NCBI GenBank assembly: GCA_000435475.1 | Contig: FR896048.1 | Span: 1 to 24,307 of the forward strand | Length of the DNA: 24,307 nt | Direction: 5' to 3' | Source: Cryptobacterium sp. CAG:338 | GTDB taxonomy: Bacteria > Actinomycetota > Coriobacteriia > Coriobacteriales > Eggerthellaceae | In this document: positions 1 to 7,279 of the stretch, one piece after another | Numbering within the stretch: position 1 is the first letter of the stretch | How the letters are laid out: every line of letters starts with the position of its first letter | The notes under the pieces: generated by a model | Told to the model about the DNA's origin: nothing | The model's database searches: none | What the model saw: only the letters and a program-made list of their open reading frames with translations | Made by a program: the position numbers and the translations under genes

Positions 1-1
1 G

Positions 2-850
2 CTTGTGGTGTATTTGGTATTCTCTTGGCTTTTGTACGTTCCTCCTGCTGGATGGACACCCAAAGGCTGGAGTGAAAAAGATGCAACAGCTGAAGACGAT
101 ATTCCAGTAAGTGCAGCAGCGAATGCAACAGCTAGTGGCGCGGTAAGAATCCAGGACGACAACGCTGGTTTAGAAACTGGTCACACAAAGCGAACCACTA
201 AAGAAATTGAGAAACTTTCTGGTCATCGCGAAGTTCCTTTCAGCTCAACGCAGATGGTGAAACAGCCTTTGTTCTATGTGCTATTTGCTGCACTTATGGT
301 TTCTTCAACGAGCGGCTTGATGGTTACTGGCCACGCTTCTGATATTGGCCAGGAATTAGCTCACCTTACTGCTTCTGAAGGTGCCATCATGGTAAGCGTC
401 ATGGCTTTTGGTAGCTTCTTAGGGCGATTTGGCTTCGGCTTTATATCCGATGCAATTGGTCGCTACAATGCGCTTATTATTTCGTTGGTAATAAATGCCG
501 TGGTTATGGTGCTCTTGCTTGGTCACGCTACAACGTTTGTTACCTTCTTGCTGGCTGTTAGTGTCGTGGGTGCATGCTTTGGCGGAACTATGTCGATTGT
601 TCCTGCAATCGTGGGTGATGCATTTGGGTCTGCGAACTTTGGTCAGAACTATTCGTTTGTTTATCCTGGCTACACTGTAGCTTCGTTTATTGGTCCTATG
701 GTTGCGGCATCAACGGTGGAAACGCTTGGTACCTATGTTCCTGCATTTGCGGTAGCGGGTGCGATTTCTGTTATAGGAATCGTTCTGGTATTTGTAGCAA
801 AGATGCTTGCTTACAAGCTTGAGGACGAAAAAGCAGCAATGCAAGATTAA
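2..850 (+). CDS. MFS transporter, OFA-like (3' part, cut by window edge)
   Basis: The reading frame is open to the left edge, so the true start lies outside the window and the visible 282 residues are the C-terminal part. The fragment begins with the end of a membrane helix and the motif YVPPAGWTPKGW, which resembles the helix-6 exit of oxalate/formate-antiporter (OFA) type carriers. A hydrophilic central loop of about 65 residues follows, then six hydrophobic segments consistent with helices 7-12. The loop after the second of these carries the MFS-type motif GRFGFGFISDAIGRYNA. The expected role is transport of a small organic anion in the cytoplasmic membrane; the substrate cannot be read from sequence. 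The gene ends 12 bases before the convergent thioesterase gene, with no terminator hairpin visible between them. Confidence 0.8.
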   Translation, partial: LVVYLVFSWLLYVPPAGWTPKGWSEKDATAEDDIPVSAAANATASGAVRIQDDNAGLETGHTKRTTKEIEKLSGHREVPFSSTQMVKQPLFYVLFAALMVSSTSGLMVTGHASDIGQELAHLTASEGAIMVSVMAFGSFLGRFGFGFISDAIGRYNALIISLVINAVVMVLLLGHATTFVTFLLAVSVVGACFGGTMSIVPAIVGDAFGSANFGQNYSFVYPGYTVASFIGPMVAASTVETLGTYVPAFAVAGAISVIGIVLVFVAKMLAYKLEDEKAAMQD

Positions 851-862
851 TAGGCAGCAGAA

Positions 863-1600
863 TTAAGCCAGCTCAATTTGGGTGGCAAACATGCATTCGC
901 CAGCGGTATCGCCTTCAGTAGAAATACCCATAGAAGTTATAACGTTTCCATCGCGTTTTGAATGTATGCGCACAGTACTGCCTGCGCGCAGTTCGTGGCG
1001 ATAGTCAATTTGGAACGTTTTAATAGTTTCGTCTTCGCTAAGATCTAATGAGTTCATTACGAAATTGGGGTATTTCGAGTTGTTGACATGCCCATTGATG
1101 TCGATGTCAACAAAGTGGACCTGGAAAGTTTCGCCAGCGTCTTCAGGTTCGAAAGTTTTGATTTTGCGAAGCTTCTTTTCGAATACTTTTTCTTCAGAAA
1201 AATCCTGAGATCCGTTATAAAAATCACGAGCCGAGGCAAAGCTGCGAGTTTTATAGTCCATCAAAATCCAGTCGGAGCTACACTTAACTAAAGGCGTTCC
1301 ATCAAGTTTGCGCATAGTGTATTCGCGCTGGAATCCAAGACGGGTAGGAGCCAACGGCCAGGTGCGCGCAATTACCTGTTCGTGAAGTTGAGGGGTTTCA
1401 ATCACTTCGTATTTAATACGCGTGACCACCCAGAACAAACCAGCGTTGGTTAACTCTTTCCAAGTCATGCCTGGTACCTGTTCGGCGTTAACTCCTGCTA
1501 CATCTTGGAATACATCCAAGATGGAAGAGGGAAGAAGATGGGCATAGCGGTCAAAGTCGCCCGTGCGAAGCTGATAAGTTTGTTCGTATCCGATAGTCAT
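863..1600 (-). CDS. acyl-ACP thioesterase (FatA/FatB-like)
   Basis: This 245-residue protein has the two-hotdog layout of acyl-ACP thioesterases, soluble enzymes that hydrolyse acyl-ACP to release fatty acid. The first hotdog starts at the N-terminus (YEQTYQLRTGDFDRYAHLLPSS), and the signature DIDINGHVNNSKY at about residues 165-177 supplies the Asn and His expected near the active site in the second. Length is normal for bacterial members. I prefer the ATG at 1598-1600 over the in-frame ATG at 1610-1612, because a GAGG sits six bases before the former, inside the would-be extension. The gene stands alone on the minus strand, convergent with the MFS gene. Its in vivo chain length or substrate is unknown. 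Confidence 0.88.
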   Translation of the reverse strand: MTIGYEQTYQLRTGDFDRYAHLLPSSILDVFQDVAGVNAEQVPGMTWKELTNAGLFWVVTRIKYEVIETPQLHEQVIARTWPLAPTRLGFQREYTMRKLDGTPLVKCSSDWILMDYKTRSFASARDFYNGSQDFSEEKVFEKKLRKIKTFEPEDAGETFQVHFVDIDINGHVNNSKYPNFVMNSLDLSEDETIKTFQIDYRHELRAGSTVRIHSKRDGNVITSMGISTEGDTAGECMFATQIELA

Positions 1601-1846
1601 TAAAAACCTCATGGTAGTAATTGCGATAAAGCCTGCATAGCATGCCTGCGTAACATGAGTGTTGCGTACGAAGGCAAAGCTGAATTATCGAAAATGCAGT
1701 ATAGGAAAGAATACCAGTGAACTAACACTTTGCGGGAAATGAAAAAGAAATCTGGTGCGAAAGTATGCGAAACCTCGACAACTGTTGAACAAGAAAGAAG
1801 AGAGTGTTGGGTTTTATGAGGGCGGGAAGGGGTAGTATTTATCGCA

Positions 1847-1886
1847 GAATGGATGGTTGTAATTAAGAATGAATGGTCGTAATTAA
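1847..1886. repeat. 20-bp tandem repeat, two copies
   Basis: The first copy is GAATGGATGGTTGTAATTAA (1847-1866) and the second GAATGAATGGTCGTAATTAA (1867-1886), abutting and identical at 18 of 20 positions. It lies about 55 bases upstream of the proposed antisense promoter. No function can be read from it; a replication-slippage duplication or a protein-binding array are both possible. Confidence 0.75.
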
Positions 1887-1940
1887 GAGGCTTGGTAATT
1901 GCAGATCTTGCGAAATGCGTCGGAAAAACTAAGCGTCATT

Positions 1941-1949
1941 TGTTACAAT
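1941..1949 (+). promoter_or_regulatory. extended -10 promoter for a putative antisense RNA
   Basis: TGTTACAAT fits the extended -10 pattern (TG, one base, TACAAT). No good -35 hexamer is visible 17 bases upstream, as is common for extended -10 promoters. Transcription would start near 1956, inside the left arm of the 12-bp inverted repeat, and run against the 3' side of the minus-strand peptide gene. Confidence 0.45.
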
Positions 1950-1955
1950 AGCTAA

Positions 1956-2036
1956 TGAGCGGTCACCCTCTGCCTAGGGTTTGGCTGCTAGAAAACTTCT
2001 GAAAACAGCCAGCCGCCCCTTAGCATGTAGGGCGGC
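1956..2036 (+). ncRNA. putative antisense RNA (antitoxin candidate)
   Basis: A transcript from the extended -10 at 1941-1949 would be complementary to the 3' untranslated region of the minus-strand peptide gene. It could stop at the GCCGCCC/GGGCGGC hairpin at 2012-2036, though no U-run follows that hairpin on this strand. The ends are guesses; only the promoter-like element and the overlap are seen directly. Confidence 0.22.
2012..2036. terminator. GC-rich stem-loop downstream of the small peptide gene
   Basis: GCCGCCC (2012-2018) and GGGCGGC (2030-2036) form a 7-bp GC stem with an 11-base loop. On the minus strand it follows the peptide stop codon by a few bases and is followed by TGGCTGTTTTC, a short U-run, so it could end the peptide mRNA. 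On the plus strand no U-run follows. Confidence 0.4.
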
Positions 2037-2040
2037 CGCG

Positions 2041-2136
2041 CTACTTTATGAGCCTATGCGACTTTATGAGCCTATGCGTCAAAAGTAGCAACAGCGCTAA
2101 ACAAAGTAATTCCAATACTAGAATCAAATCATTCAT
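2041..2136 (-). CDS. 31-residue hydrophobic peptide, type I toxin candidate
   Basis: A 31-codon frame opens with MNDLILVLELLCL, continues as an almost pure Leu/Ala stretch (about residues 4-19) long enough for one membrane span, and ends with the basic tail THRLIKSHRLIK. One short transmembrane helix plus a positive tail is the usual build of type I toxins. GGAGG (minus strand, 2143-2147) lies about six bases from the ATG, an unusually good Shine-Dalgarno site, and sits in a TACCT/AGGTA hairpin (2141-2156) that could hide it. The tail is encoded by an exact 18-base tandem duplication. The unit is enclosed by inverted repeats and faces an opposing promoter. I do not recognise a named family; a chance ORF is possible but the ribosome site argues against it. 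Confidence 0.6.
   Translation of the reverse strand: MNDLILVLELLCLALLLLLTHRLIKSHRLIK
2043..2078. repeat. exact 18-bp tandem duplication inside the small peptide gene
   Basis: ACTTTATGAGCCTATGCG occurs at 2043-2060 and again at 2061-2078 without a mismatch. Being a multiple of three, it keeps the frame and repeats the peptide unit HRLIK at the C-terminus. The stop codon lies at the end of the second coding copy. Confidence 0.9.
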
Positions 2137-2140
2137 GACT

Positions 2141-2156
2141 TACCTCCGATCAGGTA
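2141..2156 (-). promoter_or_regulatory. hairpin over the small-peptide Shine-Dalgarno site
   Basis: TACCT (2141-2145) and AGGTA (2152-2156) form a 5-bp stem. On the minus strand the 3' arm contains most of the GGAGG ribosome site of the peptide at 2041-2136. The 5' arm also overlaps the TAGGCAG segment that can pair with the 3' end of the transcript, so the two pairings would compete. Confidence 0.45.
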
Positions 2157-2258
2157 GGCAGCCATCCGCTCATTAGCTTGCATAAATAATAGAACAAATG
2201 TACGATTTATGGTAGGCTTGTTCTGTATATAAAACGTCTACTGGTAACTAGGTTTTGC

Positions 2259-4514
2259 ATGGAAGAATTTGCAGACAATCAAATGCATCAAGCGGAAATC
2301 GCTAACCAACAAGGGTTAGTGGCCTTTGATGCACTGGATACCTCATTCAGTGATAACTCATCGTTTCACCAGCGTTTAAATGCAGCACAGCTTGAAGCAG
2401 TTACTACCACAGAAGGATATGTACGAGTAATTGCTGGCGCGGGTACGGGCAAAACGCGCACGCTAAGCGAACGCTTTGCTTATTTGGTAAATGAACTAGG
2501 AATCCTTCCAGGAAATATTCTCTGCGTTACCTTTACCAATAAAGCAGCAAATGAAATGCGCAATCGTATCAAGCGACTAACGGGTGGAAACGATACGGGT
2601 TATATCAATACATTTCACGGTTTTTGTGTTTCGGTATTGCGTGAAGATGGGCATGAAATTCAATACCCAAAAAGCTTTCTTGTTTTGGATAACGGCGATA
2701 TTGATGCCATGCTTCAGATAATTTACGAAGAACGTGGTCTTACCTTGCGTAATATGACGTTTTCTCAAGCGCGTGACATGATTGAAATGCAAAAGCTTGT
2801 TGAACGGCCAGAATACTATCGCGATATGCTTTCGCTTTCTTTGGAAGAGCTGTACAAAAAGTATTGGGCAGCAACAAAGCCTCACGACATTATTTTTTAT
2901 GGATATCTCTACCAGGAGAAGAAATGCTTTGGCGTGGACTATAACGATTTGCTCGTTTTCGTACTCTATATTTTTGCGCGTAATCCAGAAATTCGTCTGA
3001 AATGGCAACAGCGGTTGGAATACATCATGGTTGATGAATTCCAAGATATTGATGCTATTCAGTATCAACTCATGGAAGTTCTTGCTGCGTATCATAAGAA
3101 TCTTTTTGTAGTGGGCGATCCTGATCAGACTATCTATACGTGGCGCGGAGCAAACGTGCGTTACTTGCTTGATTTTGACGAACGTTTTCAAGATGCCCAT
3201 ACCGTTATGATGCTAGAAAATTATCGTTCCGTGCCACAGGTGCTTGATGTGGCAAATTCGCTTATAGCAAAAAACAAGGAACGCATTCCGAAAGATTTGG
3301 TTGCGGTTAGAACAGATCATGGTCCCACGGTATGGCGTCACGCTAAATCTTCTGCAGAAGAAGCGCAGTGGATAGCACAAGGAGTGCAGTCGCTTCATGA
3401 GGTAGGAGTTCCGTATCGGGCTATTGCTGTTTTGTATCGTGCACATTACGCTTCGCGCTCCATTGAAGAGGCGTTTTTGAAAGCTCGCATTCCTCATACC
3501 ATTTATAGTGGTGTACCCTTTTTTGGGCGAAAGGAAGTTAAAGATGCACTTTCATACTTGCGTATGATTGCGTATCAAGACGATCTTTCTTTTGCTCGTG
3601 TGGTAAATGTTCCTAAGCGCAATATGGGCAAGCGTCGCATGACCTTTTTACGAGAAGAAGCAGAAAATCGTGATTGTTCACTATACGAAGCGCTTCAGCT
3701 TACGATCGAAAACGAAATATTCAAGGGTACGAAGGCGAAAGAATTTGTTGCGCTTGTAGAAGAATTTCGTCATTCGTATGAGGGCAGACCTGTTTCTGAA
3801 GTGCTTTCGGCGCTGCTTAATGAAAGTGGTTATGAAAAAACGCTCCGCACTGAAGGTGGGCAGGAACGCCTGGATAATTTAGCGGAGCTTAAGCAGTCTA
3901 TTTATGAATTTGAAACTACCTGCGGTGAAGAAGTAACCCTAGAACAGTATTTATCTCAGATTGCGTTGTTATCTAATCTTGATGCTTTCGATGATGCTCA
4001 GGATAAGGTTCGCTTAATGACAATTCATTCGGCGAAAGGTCTTGAGTTTCCCCATGTATTTTTATGCTCTATGTCTGAAGGTATTTTGCCTTCGCGTAAA
4101 ACCATGACCTTTGAAGCAATGGAAGAAGAACGTAGACTGGCATTTGTGGCGCTCACGCGAGCGCGGGATGGGTTATACCTAACGGAAGCTGAAGGTACGG
4201 GACATGAAAATATGCCGCGATATCCCTCTCGCTTTTTACTGGAAATTGATCCAGCTACTTTGGAGTTTTCTAATCCTCCTACCGAAGTGCAAATGCAACA
4301 GGCACGCAGCGCCTATGGTTTTACGGATAAGTGGATCGCTGATATGTCTGCAGTACCTGAATTCAGTGTGGGCGACAGGGTGGTTCATTCAGTGTTTGAT
4401 GAAGGTGAAATCCAGGATATCGATAGCGAAAAGCGTGCTTACGTTATTCAATTTGATTCTCTGCCAACAGCACGCGCTTTGAGTTTTCGCGTAAAATTGG
4501 AACGCGCGAAGTAG
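2259..4514 (+). CDS. ATP-dependent DNA helicase, UvrD/PcrA/Rep family
   Basis: This 751-residue superfamily 1A helicase unwinds DNA 3' to 5' in repair and replication restart. Motifs appear in order: a Q-type motif LNAAQLEAV (40-48), Walker A GAGTGKT (60-66), TFTNKAANEM (91-100), Walker B VDEFQD (258-263), motif III GDPDQTIYTWRGA (286-298), and motif VI RLAFVALTRAR near 626-636. The C-terminus (FSVGDRVVHSVFDEGEIQDID) resembles the small Tudor-like tail of PcrA. A low-complexity 35-residue leader precedes the Q motif. The length is typical. The ATG at 2259 has only a weak AGG upstream, so the start could be slightly later. TATATAAA near 2226-2233 is a possible -10. UvrD, PcrA and Rep cannot be told apart here. 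Confidence 0.93.
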   Translation: MEEFADNQMHQAEIANQQGLVAFDALDTSFSDNSSFHQRLNAAQLEAVTTTEGYVRVIAGAGTGKTRTLSERFAYLVNELGILPGNILCVTFTNKAANEMRNRIKRLTGGNDTGYINTFHGFCVSVLREDGHEIQYPKSFLVLDNGDIDAMLQIIYEERGLTLRNMTFSQARDMIEMQKLVERPEYYRDMLSLSLEELYKKYWAATKPHDIIFYGYLYQEKKCFGVDYNDLLVFVLYIFARNPEIRLKWQQRLEYIMVDEFQDIDAIQYQLMEVLAAYHKNLFVVGDPDQTIYTWRGANVRYLLDFDERFQDAHTVMMLENYRSVPQVLDVANSLIAKNKERIPKDLVAVRTDHGPTVWRHAKSSAEEAQWIAQGVQSLHEVGVPYRAIAVLYRAHYASRSIEEAFLKARIPHTIYSGVPFFGRKEVKDALSYLRMIAYQDDLSFARVVNVPKRNMGKRRMTFLREEAENRDCSLYEALQLTIENEIFKGTKAKEFVALVEEFRHSYEGRPVSEVLSALLNESGYEKTLRTEGGQERLDNLAELKQSIYEFETTCGEEVTLEQYLSQIALLSNLDAFDDAQDKVRLMTIHSAKGLEFPHVFLCSMSEGILPSRKTMTFEAMEEERRLAFVALTRARDGLYLTEAEGTGHENMPRYPSRFLLEIDPATLEFSNPPTEVQMQQARSAYGFTDKWIADMSAVPEFSVGDRVVHSVFDEGEIQDIDSEKRAYVIQFDSLPTARALSFRVKLERAK

Positions 4515-4621
4515 TGGAATGCGCTTAGCGCTAAATCGCGCAAACCTGCTTAGTAGCGAAACGTGTAATAGTAAAACGCGCTTAGTAGTTTGCTCGCAAC
4601 ATAGAAGAAAGGGATTTGCAC

Positions 4622-5764
4622 ATGCTCGTGCTCGACGATACCTATATTTCTCCTGAAGTATTTGCTTTTGCAGAATCTACTCAGGAACCTATTTTCGACA
4701 ATGCTTCTGCTCGTCGCTATGCAAGTGAAGGGAAGAAACTTAACATCGTTGATAATTCTCAAGCAACTAACGAACGTATTATTGCGTTTTCTGAAGCGTA
4801 TCTTGATGAAGTTAAGCAGTATTGTGATACCGAAACAGCACGCGCTATTACGCTTTGTAAGGACAAGGCAGAATGTCGCCGTATCTTAGCGCCACTGTTT
4901 CCCGATTATGTTTTCGCGGAATATAGCGTCGATCAGTTGGCAGAGGTAGACCCTTCAGCGTTTACTCTCCCCGTAGTTCTGAAGCCTTCAACAGGATTTT
5001 TCAGCTTGGGAATTTACCCTATTTTTTCCGTAGAAGATTGGCAGGCAGCTTGCGATGACATTCGTGAGCACTCCAATACGTGGAGTGAACAGTATGGCGC
5101 TACCGTGGTAAACAATACGAACTTTTTGGTAGAGAGCTACCTGGATGGTGAAGAATACGCTATTGATGCGTATTTTAATGAGCAGGGCGAAACGATAATT
5201 CTTGATATTCTGAAACATGATTTTGCTGGTACGGAGGATGTATCTGATCGTCTGTATTACACCTCTAAGGTGGTAGTCGAAGATACTATGCAGGCAATGA
5301 AGGACTTTTTGATTAAAAGCAACGAATTGCTGGACTTTAAGAATTTCCCTGTGCACGTAGAGGTTCGTGTAGACGAAGCAGGGGTAGTAACCCCCATCGA
5401 ATTTAACCCCATGCGTTTTGCGGGATTGTGCACCACAGATCTGTCTTACTTTGCATATGGCTTCAAAACCTATGAAATGTATTTACGTAACGAACAGCCA
5501 AATTGGGATGATGTATTGGCCGACAAGGCCGGCAAGCGTTATAGCATGGTTATGCTTTCCACTGATGGTACGGCGCTTCCCGATACATATTCATTTGATT
5601 ACGAAGCAGTTCAGCGAAAGTTTTCCAAGGTTTTGGCTTGCCGTCAACTCAACGCAAAGCAATACAACACGTTTGGTGTGTTGTTCACTGAAGCTAGTGA
5701 TGAGGATTGGAAGGCAGAGTCCGACTATATTCTGCATTCATCGCTAAAGGAATTTCTTTCTTAG
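4622..5764 (+). CDS. ATP-grasp domain protein of unknown substrate
   Basis: A 380-residue protein with an ATP-grasp fold, the architecture that activates a carboxylate through an acyl phosphate and joins it to an amine or thiol. Visible elements are the nucleotide-binding VVLKPSTGFFSLG (118-130, Lys121), ESYLDGEEYAIDAYF (171-185), VHVEVRVDE (244-252) and the metal-binding PIEFNPMRFAG (258-268) with Glu260 and Asn262. The N-terminal 90 residues look like a pre-grasp domain. The ATG at 4622 is chosen because GAAAGGG ends eight bases before it; a TTG at 4616 would be too close to that site. It follows the helicase by 107 bases, and no partner biosynthetic gene lies beside it, so the product cannot be named. 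Confidence 0.75.
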   Translation: MLVLDDTYISPEVFAFAESTQEPIFDNASARRYASEGKKLNIVDNSQATNERIIAFSEAYLDEVKQYCDTETARAITLCKDKAECRRILAPLFPDYVFAEYSVDQLAEVDPSAFTLPVVLKPSTGFFSLGIYPIFSVEDWQAACDDIREHSNTWSEQYGATVVNNTNFLVESYLDGEEYAIDAYFNEQGETIILDILKHDFAGTEDVSDRLYYTSKVVVEDTMQAMKDFLIKSNELLDFKNFPVHVEVRVDEAGVVTPIEFNPMRFAGLCTTDLSYFAYGFKTYEMYLRNEQPNWDDVLADKAGKRYSMVMLSTDGTALPDTYSFDYEAVQRKFSKVLACRQLNAKQYNTFGVLFTEASDEDWKAESDYILHSSLKEFLS

Positions 5765-5770
5765 TTAGTG

Positions 5771-5882
5771 GTGCGCACTATAGCTATTGGCTCGTTTAGC
5801 TACGGACGTGCGCTTTCGTTATTGGTGCACTTTGCTTGCTAATGTGCGCTTTCGTTATTGGTGCGCACTGATATAGCTTTGG
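5771..5882. repeat. degenerate direct repeats at the 3' end of the CDF gene
   Basis: A 21-base sequence beginning GTGCGCTTTCG and ending ATTGGTGC occurs exactly at 5808-5828 and 5844-5864. Flanking these, the palindrome GTGCGCAC occurs at 5771-5778 and 5861-5868, each followed by an ATAGCT-containing, TTGG-ending tail. The right-hand copies run into the last codons of the minus-strand CDF gene, so part of its 3' end has been copied outward, or the gene end was rebuilt from the repeat. No U-run terminator is seen between the two convergent genes. Confidence 0.7.
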
Positions 5883-7033
5883 TCGATAGTTATCTTGCAA
5901 ATAGCTTTGGGATGTTTTTTAACGACCAATTCTGAAATACGTTCTTTTAGTTCATCGTCCGATAGAGCAAAATCAGCAGGCTTCACGCAATCAAAAATAA
6001 CATTGGTATGCGTGGGGCCTGGCACTGTACGTAAGTCATGAATAGATAGCTGCGGATCAATTGACTTAACCAGCTCGTTAATCTGGTTACGCAGATTCTT
6101 TACTTCGGGGTCATCGGTAACAATGGGATCATAATGTAGGGTAACAATTAGACCTTCGTCATTTTTAAAATCTTGCTCAATGTTGTCAATAAGATCATGG
6201 CTTTCCATCGGATCTGCTTCGGCAGCCATTTCTACATGAGCGCTGGCAAACTGACGACCAGGACCATAATCGTGCACCATTAAATCATGTGTCCCTAAAA
6301 CACCAGGGTAACTCATTATTTTCTTTTGGATATGGGCTACTACTTCAGGTTCTGCCGCTTTGCCAAGCAGGGGGCTTACGGTCTCTCGCATAAGCTGAAT
6401 GCCGCTATAAACAATGAATACGCCAACAGCAATACCAACCCAACCGTCAAGATCGATTCCTGTTTGGCTAGAGATAACGGCGCAAATCAGAACAACGGCT
6501 GTGGCTATTACGTCGTTGCGTGAATCAACTGCGGTTGCTTCAAGAGTGGTGGAAGAAATGCGCTTACCTACGGTGCGGTTAAACACTGTCATCCAAAGTT
6601 TCACTAAGATGGACAGAATCAAGATAATAGCTACAACCAAATTGAATTCAGTTGGAGTAGGATTAAGCACCTTATCAACAGAGGATTGAATAAGTTCAAC
6701 ACCAATTACGACAATTATTACTGCTACTGCTAGGCCAGAAAGATATTCGTAGCGGCCGTGTCCGTAGGGGTGTTCAGGATCGGCAGGCTTGCTTGCCAAC
6801 TTGAATCCGAGCAAGCTAATCACATTACTTGCAGCATCGGATAAGTTGTTCAATGCATCAGCAATGATGGATACCGAACCTGCCAAAAACCCAATAAAAC
6901 CCTTAGCAGCGCACAGCATAATATTGCAAATAATGCCAACAATACCAGCGAACTGCCCATAAGCAGTGCGAACCTTAGGGTCGTCTTGGTATTCGTATCC
7001 TTTAACAAAATGTCTGATTAGCCATTCGGTCAT
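5855..7033 (-). CDS. cation diffusion facilitator, probable Mn-type exporter
   Basis: A 392-residue CDF-family exporter in the cytoplasmic membrane, moving divalent metal out by proton exchange. Six hydrophobic helices lie in about residues 28-220, followed by a long cytoplasmic domain with HDLMVHDYGPGRQFASAHVEM (the CDF dimerisation fold) and an extra C-terminal segment of about 80 residues. Helix 2 holds SIIADALNNLSDAASN with Asn62 and Asp66; helix 5 holds EATAVDSRNDVIA with Asp170 and Asp174. Zinc-type CDFs normally have His in helix 5 (HxxxD). The Asn-Asp/Asp-Asp arrangement is that described for manganese exporters such as streptococcal MntE, so manganese is my inference. The last codons lie inside a repeat cluster. 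AGGA lies about 12 bases before the ATG, a rather long spacing. Confidence 0.88.
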   Translation of the reverse strand: MTEWLIRHFVKGYEYQDDPKVRTAYGQFAGIVGIICNIMLCAAKGFIGFLAGSVSIIADALNNLSDAASNVISLLGFKLASKPADPEHPYGHGRYEYLSGLAVAVIIVVIGVELIQSSVDKVLNPTPTEFNLVVAIILILSILVKLWMTVFNRTVGKRISSTTLEATAVDSRNDVIATAVVLICAVISSQTGIDLDGWVGIAVGVFIVYSGIQLMRETVSPLLGKAAEPEVVAHIQKKIMSYPGVLGTHDLMVHDYGPGRQFASAHVEMAAEADPMESHDLIDNIEQDFKNDEGLIVTLHYDPIVTDDPEVKNLRNQINELVKSIDPQLSIHDLRTVPGPTHTNVIFDCVKPADFALSDDELKERISELVVKKHPKAICKITIDQSYISAHQ

Positions 7034-7279
7034 AGTAAAATCGCATCCTTTTTTGCTGAGGGGATTAGTTGATCAGTCTAGCCCTTTTGGTGAAGTGCTG
7101 CCACTGTTGGTTAGATAGTTGTCTAAAAGAATCGAATTGCGACAACGAGCCATATTTAAAATTTGTGTTCAAGAGGATAAGGTGACGATTGTCTTTCAGT
7201 GTCCGATTTAGGGAGTGTCTTCTTAGGGAGCTAGCTAATCTATAGTTGTTTAAATAAAAGAACATGGTCAGGGGAAAGC

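Larger units (their letters stand above)
1613..1950. other. intergenic stretch upstream of the thioesterase gene
   Basis: This part of the gap has no convincing coding frame. It must contain the minus-strand thioesterase promoter; a TATACT hexamer on the minus strand near 1698-1703 is a possible -10 element, but no good -35 matches it. A 20-base tandem repeat (1847-1886) lies here, and the far end carries the plus-strand extended -10 at 1941-1949. Confidence 0.4.
1951..2177. repeat. 12-bp inverted repeat enclosing the small-peptide gene
   Basis: GCTAATGAGCGG at 1951-1962 is perfectly complementary to CCGCTCATTAGC at 2166-2177. Just inside, CTGCCTA (1970-1976) pairs with TAGGCAG (2155-2161). 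In a minus-strand transcript these would join the 5' and 3' untranslated ends around the open reading frame. Such 5'-3' closure is known for several type I toxin mRNAs. A small mobile element with terminal repeats is the alternative, but I see no target-site duplication and no transposase. Confidence 0.7.

Noticed and set aside
1951..2177. Miniature inverted-repeat transposable element
   Set aside because: The 12-bp inverted repeat would fit, but there is no flanking target duplication, no second copy in the window and no transposase. The coding and ribosome-site signals favour a regulated small gene.
2577..3200. 207-codon open frame on the minus strand
   Set aside because: It lies wholly opposite the helicase gene, whose frame shows all family motifs in order. 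The antisense product has no recognisable motif and reads as a codon shadow.
7065..7265. 66-codon minus-strand frame between the CDF and amidase genes
   Set aside because: It has no ribosome site and an unlikely composition. It fits better as the promoter-leader region of the amidase gene.
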